A stretch of DNA of 61,661 nt from Dioszegia crocea (taxonomy: Eukaryota; Basidiomycota; Tremellomycetes; Tremellales; Bulleribasidiaceae): contig BCKK01000010.1 in NCBI GenBank assembly GCA_001600615.1, positions 1 through 61,661 of the forward strand. The letters are read 5' to 3'. Below the pieces are notes generated by a model. The model did not search any database. It had not been told where the DNA came from and saw only the letters and a program-made list of their open reading frames with translations. Below, piece by piece: positions 12,144-23,400 of this stretch. Each line of letters begins with the position of its first letter. The stretch's first letter is position 1. The position numbers were made by a program, and so were the translations under genes.

Positions 12144-15100
12144 TTATGCAGCTGCGGCCGCCGCTCCTCCCCTTCCTCTTCCGCCTCTGCCTCTTCCAGC
12201 CCCGCCTCTCCCGCCTCTACCACCCTTCTTCCCCCTATTCGCCTGCTCAGCCACCTGAGGCGTTGCTTCCGCCTCTCCATTGCTCGGAGCCACAACGACC
12301 ATCGCCGCCGGCTCACTTGGCGGAGGCTTGACAACTACAGGTTTAGCTGCCGCCGCCGCACCATTCATTGGCCTCGGGGGTAAATGGGGTCCTCGAGGAG
12401 GCATGACATAAGCCATTCGACCTGGCGTCCCAGCTGCTGCTTGTTGAGCCGACAAAATCCTCTGCTGGCCAGTAAGGACCGACGCGAGGTGATCTTGGTG
12501 TCGACCGGCTGGGGCTGTCGGAGGGGGTCGGATACCCTTAGCGGCATTACCATAGCCCACACCATTGGTATGGGGGGCATGTGGAGGGTGTCGGGCGGGA
12601 TTGGCTAGAACCTGAACGGGTCGATGGGAAGGGTTGGCAGGTCGGTAATTGTTCATCTGCACCGCAGGTTGAGGGCCTAGCTGGGGTTTGAAGGGAGCGC
12701 GGGCGCCCATGGGTGCAGGTAAAGTCTGAGCTCCAACGGCGAATTGAGGTCGGGTGAGGTTGAGGCAGGCATCAAAGTTGATGCTGGACCCGCGATAGTC
12801 GGAACATCTGATATATCAGCTTCTGCATTCCTGAAAGCCATGCACGCAATAGCTCACCTTCCTTGGAGAGTTTCTCCACCCATGAAGGGTACATCCCAAA
12901 CCACATCAATGTCCTTATTTCCCAGACCCACAACCACACCCTTCATGGCGAGCGGCACACCTCCGACCGCCGAGTCCTGCACCATGATGACCCGATCACC
13001 AATGACGAATGACTGGCCTTGAAGCCTGTACACCGAGTGGGCAGGCTTAAGAACCGCTTGGCGCGGGATCCCTCGGACCACAGCGCGCTTGATGACTTCC
13101 GGAGTCTTGGTGACGAGGAAAAGATCGGCAAGCTGTTCAATCTGCTTGACCGTTTCCTACACTGTCAGATCACTGCTCACAGCTCACGAGCAGACACACT
13201 GGAAATCTGACTCACCTTCTCAAGTTGTTCCGCAAATAGCGAGACCGGCTCGAGGTCACTTAGACCTTCAGCCTTCAACCACTTCTTCATCTCCTTGATG
13301 ATCGCATCTGGGTTCTCGGCCGTCGGGCAGAGTTCAGAAGAAGTGACGATATCTACCGAGGTCAGCTCGTATTCATCAACTTAGCACGAGGACTCCTGAA
13401 CTCACCTCCACCTCTCGAATCAAAGTAATGGAAAGGTTCAGGGAATGCAGCCTTATACCGCTCAAGTGTCTGAGCAGTGACTTCCGAAAACTCCCAACCT
13501 CGATCATTCCGCCTCGAATAGCCCAAAACCTTCAACCCCTTACTTTCAAACTTAAGCGCAAGGCCGACATTGATCTTGAGACCATCTTTGAGCTGGACGA
13601 GCAGAGTGGATGTGATTCTCGAGAGGGCCAGAGCGGAGATACCGATACGTCGACAAAGGACGGGAGAAGGGTAGTATCGGCCTGAAGGTCGCTGTGAGAC
13701 TATCCTGGTGAACTCGGTGTTCTCTTTGGCTTCGTTCGGGAAGTACTGGCTGGGTCAGCTTATGTCGTACTCTCGTCAAGTGCAGATAAACTCACGGCAA
13801 GGTTGATATCCATCGTCTTCTCGCCGGTAGACGTCACTTGTGCGGCAACACCATACGCCATATTACCGAGGAAGATGACTCGTTCGCCATTAGGGAATTC
13901 CTCATTGAGCGGTGGGGCAGGTCGTTCCTGATTGATCAGTTTCGTCCCAATTGAAGCCATCGGGGCACGGAACTCACCAAGAATCGCTCATCTTCAAACG
14001 TGACCTCGGTGACTGCGAGCTGATATGGCTGTACCAACTCCCTCTCCGCCGTCTCATAATCCTTCACCAACGCACCAGTATCAAGCCTCTTCAACCCTAA
14101 AACATCAGCCACTGCGGACTCTCATCGTCCGCTACAGAACTCACCCTTCAAAGGTCTGACATGCAAAACCACCTCGACATGGCCCGTAATCACCCCAAAG
14201 CGCTTACTCTGATGATGCTCCGCATGATCCGCCTGCTTACGCCACGAAACGGCCTGGAACGGGTTATGCGGATTCGCAATCACCTTGGCTGACTTGCCCA
14301 TCTGTTGCAACTCGTACTTGAACATATCGTCCGATACAGCCACCACCATACCTTCGTGGAGGTATGGCCAGGCATGATATGTCTTTTGACCAATCATCTT
14401 CTTTGCGATCTCGGCCGTCTTGGGTCGGTCGGTCGGGGTTGTGAGAGTGATGATCATGCTCTGGTTTCGAGAGTCGGATTGGAAGACTGATACGCCATGA
14501 TACCCTAGCGCACCCTGGTGCGGGATGGTATGCAAGGATGGGAATCCAGCCAGGGCGCCACTGCCCAAGTGTACACCCTCGAGAAGACCGTGAATGAGGT
14601 CGATCCCGTTCCCGAGCATCGGCAGGTCAAAGGGTTCGGAACGGCATCGAGAGCCGACGATATCAGGGAAGAAACCGGGGTGCGAGGAAGGGTAGTTGGC
14701 AAGTACCGAATCGTCGTAGTTGAACTGAGTGCTGAGGACATTGCCGTTGTTGCGTGCCTTTTCTTCGCCTGATAAGCGGGCATCGCGAGCTATGATGGTC
14801 AGCTGAATGCGCGACTTGTCCCAGTAAGTCGCTCGATCCAACTCACGCGCCATAGCCTTCAACAGTCGCTCTTGATCGATAAAAGGAATCTTAACAACCG
14901 CCTCCCAATCCTGCTTCTTGCCATTCATATCCAGCTCAAAGTCAACGGGGTAGAAATCGATAATAGGCGAAGTCTCCTCCGTCATCAGGTCCTACGTATT
15001 ATCAGCTCGATGTCGCCGTAGAGAACGTGCTGGCAACTGACCCGATAGACTGCGGGAACATGCTCTTGACTCTCCGCAGGCAACACACCCATCAATTGCT

Positions 15101-17465
15101 GATAAGGCGTGAAGGGTTTACCGTACTCGAAGTTGAAGTCAAATTCATCAATCTTGACGAGATCTAAGTTGTCAGCTTGGTCATCTAAACGAAGCGCTCA
15201 CGCTAGCTTACCTGTTATCCGAGGCGCGTAGTGGTAGGGGTAGAACCAACTCCAACTGGATACACCCTTGTAGTAGTAATTGAGGATCCACTGCAGACCC
15301 TCAATGTACTTGAAAGAAACCTGTCGGGCTTCTTCCTTGGTATCACACTCAAGCTTGCCCTGTGATGTCAGCTCTGGCGCGCAGGCTATCAGAAGAGATA
15401 ATGCTCCGCAAAGCTCACCTTGTAGTAACCCTTCTTCCACTCCTCCAACTTCGACTTCAACTTCTCCTCATAGCTCTCCTCCCAATTCTCATCCACATTA
15501 TCCACCACCTTGGCCTTATCATACTTTGTCAACACCCTGACGACAGCCAAATCACTCTCCGTTTCCCCCTTTTCTTCCTCTTGCTCATCAGACCACTCGC
15601 CTTCCCCATCTTCCTCCGCATCTGCATCGTCACCCTCATCCTCGCTGACTCCCTCCATGTTGAAGGTAGCAACGATGAGATTCTGCCCATAATCGTCCGT
15701 CTCATCCCATGTGAGATGCAGATGCAGATCGTCTGAAAGTTCCTGTAGAAATCGCCTGTCCCGCGCGACGAGGTCGTTAGGCCATGTCCACCGTTCCGAG
15801 GCGGACGGCTTGCTCTTGTGTTTGGTGACAAATGTCTTGAGAGAGTTGTAGATCTTCTTTTGATCTTTGGTGATGACTGCGAATGATCAGCTATACTCTG
15901 TGACAGATCTAGCTCTTAGGTGGACGTACTGAAAGCTCCCTTCTTTCTCGCTTTCTCCATAGCCTCAATGTTCTTCTGCTGCTTGCCCTTATACCAATTC
16001 TCCTCTGCAAACTCCTCTTCAAAGTTCTCAACTTCAAACTTGGCAAGTTTATCCAACATCAACTGTAAGCGCGGTAACGAGATTGTTCCGTGCTCATTGA
16101 GGTAGCCACCTGCATCGTCAGCCAAGCCATCCTTTTTGTCTTTTAGTCCAACATACCGGCCTGCGGCAGAATCTCCTTGTAGATTGCCCAAATCCTCTCG
16201 AGAGCCCCTTCGTTGATGTGTAAATCAGGCAAGTGGGGTAAGAAATCATTACCGACAAAAATCCCCATGAGGATGAAATCGTCAATGATGCGTTCGAAAT
16301 CGTATTCGAATGCAATCTGTGTGGCGAGGGATGAGAATTCCAGGTCGAGATATTCTCGAAGTAGCGATAGATGGAGGAGGAAGAAGTTGGTGCCGGATAG
16401 ACTGGGGTGTCAGCTTTAGTCATCATAGAAAGAGCGACATCTAGCAGACACACCCGGTGTTCTTCTTCTGCTTCCTTCCGAATGTGACTTCTTCTCGTAA
16501 GAGACAGAAGTGGGGATCATGACTCAGCAAGCCGAGCATGATGAGATCAGCATCGAGGCCGTATAGGCAGTGCCGGGTGTTGGGGTTGCTGAATCGTCAG
16601 CTTTATGCCACAGGCACCACATCTGTCCAAGTGCGGATAGCTCACTAGTCAGGCTGAGCTTTGGTCAACCGGATGAATTCCTGAATCTTGTGCTCTCCTT
16701 CTCCAGGCACCTATAGAGTCAGCTTACGGATTGGACTCGTGAGAGGCCGCTAGCTCACGTCATGCCCGCTCAGGATAACTTTGACATTTCGCCATTCCGC
16801 ATCTTCAGTGATACGCTTAGTCACGTAATACTTCAGATGAGCGGATAAACGAGCCATGAATGGTGTTCCTAATCATCAGCCACTGACTCCGCCCCAAGCC
16901 ATCGCCCAACTTACCCGGGGTAATGCAATTCGAATCGAAAGCCTTCTCCTCGGGCAGCGTCTCGCCCTTCCTCGCAGCCTCTTTACGCTGCTCAACTGCA
17001 TCTCTCGCAGTCCTGAACCGCCTACTTCTCTGCTGGTTCATCTTGGCGCGCGGCGCGACTCCATCTATAGCCATAAAAAACACCTTCTGAGGCTTAATCT
17101 TTGTAAACAGATGATCGATATACGCGAATATCGCCAAGATCATCTGTTCTTCCGTTATTCGAAAATGGGGGTCATTCTCGGATGAAGCGGGGTGAGAACA
17201 ATTATGGATGATACCATTCTGCGAAATGTCAGCTTGACTCAATCACGCGGTGAAGCTGAGCTGACCATGTCCAAGTATAAATTGTCGAATGTGGGGATGT
17301 TGTTGGGTGTGATTAGCTGGGACGTGAGGGGGTACCTCTCCGATATCCAGCGGAAGAACTGAGGGGTCAGCGCAAGCATCGACGCGCGGAGGGGACACGG
17401 ACCTTGGGAATACCTGCGCATCGTCAGCTCAGCCCAAGTAATATGTTGTGTGTAAACTTACCCAT
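12144..17465 (-). CDS. XRN1: 5'-3' exoribonuclease 1 (XRN1)
   Basis: Cytoplasmic 5'-3' exoribonuclease that degrades decapped mRNA. Splicing of two tiny exons rebuilds the invariant start [19 protein letters not shown] at 17462-17465, GTATTCCCAAG at 17403-17413, then [10 protein letters not shown]. Later exons carry [82 protein letters not shown] and GYLNEHGTI, the XRN nuclease core with its acidic metal-binding residues. The span of 5.3 kb with about 20 short introns leaves roughly 1,450 residues, matching XRN1 rather than the shorter nuclear RAT1. The C-terminus is low complexity, Pro/Ala/Asn-rich, and ends in RGG-type repeats and a run of Ala before the stop at 12144. It is head to head with ATP23. 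Confidence 0.96.
17403..17413 (-). other. XRN1: 11-nt microexon of XRN1
   Basis: On the minus strand the exon GTATTCCCAAG is bounded by an upstream intron of 48 nt (17414-17461, GTAAGT donor, GCTGAC motif, GCAG acceptor) and a downstream intron of 44 nt (17359-17402, donor GTCCGT, GCTGAC motif, TCAG acceptor). It encodes the end of Gly2, all of Ile3-Pro4-Lys5. Only this splicing gives the MGIPKFFRW motif shared by all XRN1 proteins. The first coding exon upstream is just ATGG. Confidence 0.88.
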
Positions 17466-17857
17466 GTTGGATAGCTTCTTCTAGAGTATGTAGCGAGTAG
17501 TTGAGAGGTAGTAGTGCGTGCTGCACGAGATGGTGGAAGATCGGAATTGGAGGTGGTTGGGTGACTCTAGACCCGATCGAAGTGGATCGAGGGGGTATAT
17601 GATGTTTGCTTCGCTGAAGCAGTACAGGTGTGTGGGTATCTTTGCAAGCTATAGAGAAGCGTGCGGAGCCGGGGGGACGAGGGGGGAAGGACAGGAAGCT
17701 GGTATGAGTATGGCTAGCTATACAAGAATAGAGAGGTATAGAGAAGTGGCCAAGCGTTGACATCAGCGGATCCGCCATAGCGGCATCAAAATCAGCATTC
17801 CTCGCCGCTTTCAGCTTTGAGCTTCGATCTTCCATATATTCTCTGCACCCAATCGAA
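17466..17857. other. Divergent promoter of XRN1 and ATP23
   Basis: About 390 nt between two diverging start codons. No coding exon is supported; the long minus-strand frame across it is a shadow that runs antisense into ATP23. No clear TATA box was found. Confidence 0.45.
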
Positions 17858-18715
17858 ATGAACGACCAGAACGCGCAAGCAGGGCCGAGCACGCCTGCGA
17901 AGCCGAGCATCAGCGCTTTGACCCCAGCGGAAGTTCCAGCGGGATTCATGCGGTGGAGATCTGGCCTGGCGCAATTTACCGGGCTCGGACTTTCAGACGA
18001 AGAGAAGCAGGTCAGGGAAGAACAGAAGGCGAATAATACCCTCGTCAAGGACTGGGATCGGTGTGAGAAGTACAAGAAGGAGTTGATGACGAATAGTAGG
18101 TCATGGTTCTAGACTGGCAAGAGTTAGAAGCTGACATGCTAGGTCCCATGGTGGTGTTCATGATGAAGCACCTGGAACTGGCTGGATGTCCTTTCCCTGC
18201 CGACGCAATACAGTGTCACCCATGTCCTGAGTGGAGTGCAGGCGGGTTCTCACCAGAATTTGGAGTGTTACTGTGTCAAAATCGGATATTGAGCAAAAAG
18301 CATGTGGAGCATACGTTAGCGCACGAGATGCTTCATGCGTTCGATCATTGTCGATTCAAGGTCGATTGGAGCAATCTGCGGCATCATGCCTGTAGCGAGG
18401 TATGTCTGTCTGCGATACCACCCGGGATGCTGGGAAGCTGATGGGTAGGTACGCGCTGCGAACCTGAGTGGGGATTGCCGATGGACGAGAGAGGTCGGAA
18501 GGGGATTCTACACATTCAACAAGCAACATCAGGCTTGCGTCAAGCGGAGGGCGATCTTATCGGTATTGGCCAACCCGGCTTGTGCGGGTAAAGAGCAGGC
18601 AGAGCAGGCGGTAAATGAGGTCTTTGATAGTTGTTTCAAGGATACGAGACCGTTCGACGAGGTAAGTTTTGCCTGTCCTCATGGCATAACCAAGCTGACT
18701 TTGCAGATCTACTAG
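17858..18715 (+). CDS. ATP23: Mitochondrial inner membrane metalloprotease ATP23
   Basis: Zinc metalloprotease and assembly factor of the mitochondrial F1Fo ATP synthase, which matures subunit 6 in the intermembrane space. The start is [13 protein letters not shown]. The zinc site HEMLH is in [19 protein letters not shown] context at about 18330-18350. Family Cys-containing segments precede and follow it: [25 protein letters not shown], then ANLSGDCRW and [11 protein letters not shown]. The C-terminus [16 protein letters not shown] is typical. Four exons; the last (18707-18715) encodes only Ile-Tyr-stop. Introns have GCTGAC or GCTGAT motifs. About 230 residues, close to the family norm. Confidence 0.95.
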
Positions 18716-18814
18716 ACTTCCATCTGTTTGCATATACAATCTAACCCCCATCTTACTCTTCCATGCATCACGCTCGGCGTGCCTTACTCGCATTACCTCC
18801 CGGCAAATAACATA

Positions 18815-20011
18815 CTAATACTCCACCTCGACATCCCCATCTTCACCCCTGATCTGCACTCCAGCTTCTCGATCCCTAATCTCTTCCTGCGTCTCTTCTC
18901 TAACAGCAGGAGTCTGAGAGGCCGCCCGATCTCCCACCACATCCACCTCCATAGCATCCCGTGGTGTCCGTCCGAAATCATCCCTCTCTCTGACTCGCTG
19001 CTGGTTATGGTGCGCTTGCGCCTGCTCCGGTTTCATCTGCGATCGTAATTCAGACAACTTGGAAGTCAACTCCTGTATCCGGTCTCGATTCCGCTTGACT
19101 GTCTCCGTTGTCGATGACTTCTCTGTGGATAGCTTTGCAGCCTCCTCAGAGATAAGTTCGGACACATTGGTCATGTGCTGCTCGAGGGTGGTCTGTTGGT
19201 GAGGCAAGAGGACTTTTGGAAGCTGCATATTCAGGATAGGTCAAAAGGTAAAGAGGGAGACGTACAAAGTAGAGTGGTCGTAATATCTCTGTCTCGGCTG
19301 GTCGGGTAGTAGGACCGCTGTTCAAAGGTATAGGAGATGGATCCAGGAGGTCACCCGTGGCATGTACCGCAGGGGCAGGGACGGGGAGTGAGGTATGTAA
19401 GAAGCGTGAAATGGGTTTGAGGCTCGTATGTCTAGCAATCATCTATCGCAGATCAGCAGGACCTCTAGCCAACAGATGAAAGCAGCCCGACAACTCACAG
19501 CAGTCTCTTTATGCTTGAGTATAAACTCAGACGAATCAGTCAAGATCTTTAACGACTTGAGCTCCCGCTCAGCCTCCGCAATCTCATGATGCAGCGTAGC
19601 TTCCGACCGGATCTTCTTTTGAATCTTCTCTGAGATCTCTTCTCTCCTCTTGACCTATCGTCGTCAGCTCCACCTGGATATTGATGCAGCCAACTTACAG
19701 CATCACTCTTCCGACTGGTCTTGTCGTCCTTTTTAAACTGCTGCAGTGTTCCCAAGATATTCCCAAAAAGCCGTTTACCCCTTGCCCTGTCTTCTTTCTG
19801 TGTGTCCACTCGGATTCGCCTGCGTCGTCAGGATAAAGAATCATGAAGACCTGGAGAAGGAACTCGACCCACTTTGCCGGTTGTTCTTCTACCTCCGGCC
19901 GCTCATGAGATCCTCGTCTCGGCTCTTCGGCGTACCGCCTGTTTGTCAGCTGATAATTCCGCATCGACGAATCATCAAAGCTCACTTCTCGGGCGATCTA
20001 GACATGGACAT
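18815..20011 (-). CDS. Pinin/SDK/MemA-domain protein
   Basis: Probable nuclear splicing or exon-junction-associated protein of the pinin family. The start at 20011 gives MSMSRSPEKRYAEEPRRG. The key stretch GKRLFGNILGTLQQFKKDD, followed by AVKRREEISEKIQKK, matches the pinin motif of the type RRxFGxLMGTLxKFKxE and its coiled coil. Further exons hold ERELKSLKILTD, then a Pro-rich segment (SLPVPAPAVHATGDLLDPSP), a second coiled coil and an acidic end GEDGDVEVEY. It shares a 428-nt divergent promoter with VPS10 and converges on ATP23, with 99 nt between the stops. The assignment is by motif only. Confidence 0.78.
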
Positions 20012-20439
20012 GATACCTTCTGGCGTTTTGCTAAGGAGTGTGGGAGTGATGGTCGATAGAGAGGCTTTTGGCTCATGGAAAGTTGAGGCAGCTGGTAGCT
20101 TACGTCATCATACCGATCGTGCTGCGGCGGCGCTCGAGCTCGCTCGAGGAATGCGATTCAGAGATGGGTCCTGCTCGTGTACATCTCTCTCGCTCAGCGC
20201 TCCTAGTCCCGCCGAGTCTGCGCTGAAATACGCGCGCATAGATCAAATCGAAAGCTCGAGCGCGAAAATTACTGTCTGGAGGCGCAGACTTCAATTCACA
20301 GACGTGTCCGCTTCCGACCTTCCTTTCATCCCTCGAACAAAGCGACAAGGATACACATGAGGACAAGCAGGTAGACTATTGGGGTCACCCTCGGACGTAC
20401 ATTCGAAATTAATCGATCTCAACATTACATCAACCCAAA
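20012..20439. other. Divergent promoter of the pinin-domain gene and VPS10
   Basis: About 430 nt between start codons. Open frames crossing it run into the antisense of the pinin gene and are shadows. Several GAGCTCG/CGAGCTC-like palindromic stretches lie around 20130-20150 and 20250-20260. Confidence 0.45.
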
Positions 20440-23400
20440 ATGCGATTTGGGACACGCACGTCGCCCAGAGGCGCGATGCTCAATCTCCTCCCGCTCGTCC
20501 TTGCCCTCCTAGCGCCGGCGCTAGTTGCTGCTGGCGATCCAGAAGTGACCATCACACGAGTGGAGAACATCCCTAATAAGCTCTTTTACTTCGATGACAC
20601 TCCCGTAAGCTGCCTCTCCCAGTACCAGCGTGGCAAAGCTGACAACCATTAGGTCATTCTGATGCACGATCCCGTCACCCTATCTGTCCTTCGATCAGAG
20701 GACGAAGGCAAGACTTGGGAGTCCATCGACTCGGTCGACTCGGCTCTGCGCCTGATTTCGCACCCCCACGATAACTCCATGGCCTTTATAATCGGGCGCG
20801 ACCAAACCCACTGGGTGACCTACAATCGAGGATCATCCTGGCAGTCATTCAAAACACCTCTTGAAGCCTCACTCACAGGCGACATCCTCTCTTTCCACGC
20901 CGAAAAGCCCGACTGGATTCTATACCAAGGCAAAATGTGCGAGGATACCGGTCGGGGGAAATGGGGAGGTGGCAAGAGTTGCTGGGATGAGACATTCTAC
21001 ACGACGGACGGATTCCGATCGGGTGTCAATCTCATGCTGAAGCAAACGTCCCAGTGTCTTTTTGCGCGCTCGTCAGAGGCGTTCAAGGATGCTCCGGAGA
21101 ATATGGTCTTCTGCGTTGGCTTTGATGGGAACACGACTCGACCGGGCAATGGGGGTCATTCGTATAAAGAGAGCAGGCTTTACAGCTCTAGCGACTGGTT
21201 TGAGAGTAAGAAGTATGTCGATCTCGGTATTGGGAAGAAGGCGAAGGGTGTAGTAGGGCTCGGAGTGGTTAGTAAATTCATGGTGGCGGCATTGAGGGTT
21301 TCGGATGGCGAAACCAGACGGGCAACGAGTGGTGGAGGTGATCCAATGTAAGCTATATCTCTGTTCACCATGTTGAATTAAGCTCATAAGCACAGGGCCT
21401 TGTACGTGACTACAGACGGTCTGACATGGAGACAATCACGATTCCCTCATTCGGCTCTTCCGTAAGCTGCATCGTTCTGCACCAGGCAACGGAGCCAGCT
21501 AATGCATCAGGGACCTTCGCGAGAAGTATGCCCCAGTCTACGCACAGGTCGAAGAGCATTTACTGACTAATCTAGCGCATACACCATCGTCGAATCTACA
21601 ACCCACTCAATCGCAGTCGACATCCTCACTTCCCCATCAGCCAACATCGGAACCCTCTTCGTGTCTTCTGGTGAAGGAACATACTTTGTCGAGGCTCTAG
21701 CAGATACGAACCGAAACGAATATGGTATCGTGGACTTCGAGCAATTGGTGGGATTGGAGGGAGTCGGGATCGCCAATATTGTTGGGAATCGAGAAGAGGT
21801 TGTAGGGTGGGGGGAGCCTAAGAAGCTCAAGAGTTACATGACTTTCGATGATGGTAAGCTAGCACGTTTTGTGATGCTCGGTCAGAAGCTGATATGATAG
21901 GGTCTGCATGGAGGCCTCTTCCAGCGCCAAAGAAGAGGCTGGACGGGAAAGACTTCTCGTGCGACGTCAGTAACCCCGTGAGTTCCAGTCGAATTGCCCT
22001 GAGCGACAATCTTGCAATGCTGACATCGCAAGTTGGACTGCTCTCTTCACGTTCACTCCGTCACGGCCCCTCACAACAATGGCAAAGTCTTCTCTTCTAC
22101 TGCTCCAGGGTTCGTCATGGCTGTCGGATCAGTCGGCGACTACCTCCTAGATTACGGTCAGTTTCCGCAATTACGTTCATCATCTGCCCAAGCTGACGGT
22201 AATTTAGAGGACTGTGATACCTTCTTATCTACCGATGCGGGACTTTCGTGGCGTATGATACAAGAAGGAGCGCACAAGTATGAGTTTGGAGATCAGGGGA
22301 GTATCCTAGTCATCGCAGACGATGAAGAAGCGACTGATCACGTCCATTATTCGTATGATGGCGGATCGACCTGGTATGTGCAGCTGCCTGAGGGCCGTAG
22401 ATCCAAGACAAGCTGACTTTGACAGGAAAGAGCTAGATCTGGGAATGACTGTCCGGACGGTACTGTTGACTACGATCCCGGATTCGACATCCCAAAAGTA
22501 AGCTTTGGGACTTCTTCGCATATGTACTCCTCAAGCTTACATACTCAGATTCCTTCTCATCGGTACTGCCTCTCGCAAAGACTCATCAGATGAAGGTCGA
22601 CATGCTCTGATCTTCCTTGATTTTGCGCCATTACAGCATCGGCAGTGTAAAGAGAAGGATTACGAGAAGTGGTATGCCCGCAGTGCGGAGGGTTCAGAAT
22701 GTCTCATGGGACACAAGGTGAGCTCCATACTGGGACGACCTCAAAGCGGAGAAGCTGACTGTATGTAGCAATGGTACATGCGGAGAAAGCTCGATGCGGA
22801 ATGTTACGTCGGAAACAAATTTGAAGATCCAGTGGGACACGAAGAGCCCTGTCCTTGTACCGATGAAGATTACGAGTGGTAAGTCTTTTACTTGACAAAC
22901 ATGGATGTCGCGCTAATTGATAGCGACTTCAATTACGTTCGGCAAGATGGCGATTGTGTTCCTGCTGGTCCTGAACCTGTACCTCCTGGCACTTGCCAGA
23001 ACCCGAAAGATACATACCTCGGATCGTCGGGATACCGGCTTATACCTGGGAATTCGTGTGATCGGAACAAGGGGGTCAAGAAGGATGAGAAGATTGAGAA
23101 GGAGTGTTCTTCCGCACGACCGGAGAATGGCAAGGCTTCGCATGTCATTGTGAGTTATGGTATGACAGACTGAGCTTGTCGATCAGATAGCTGACTTTCA
23201 AAGCACGAATTTGAAACTCTCATCAACCAACATTCATACTTCCCAGACTCCCAGACGATCCTCCTTCACATGGCAGATGGCACAGTGTGGCAGTCGTCCA
23301 ACGAGGGTTTCTCCTGGAAACAGCTGTACGGCGACGAGACTTTCCTCGGCGTTGTCATGCACTCCTTCTCACCCGAGCGAGCATATCTCATAACCAACCA

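Noticed and set aside
17458..18075. 205-codon minus-strand ORF
   Set aside because: It runs antisense through the first exon of ATP23 and its promoter; low-complexity Ser/Pro/His product.
19746..20360. 204-codon plus-strand ORF between the pinin gene and VPS10
   Set aside because: It lies antisense to the 5' exons of the pinin gene and shows no protein-like features.
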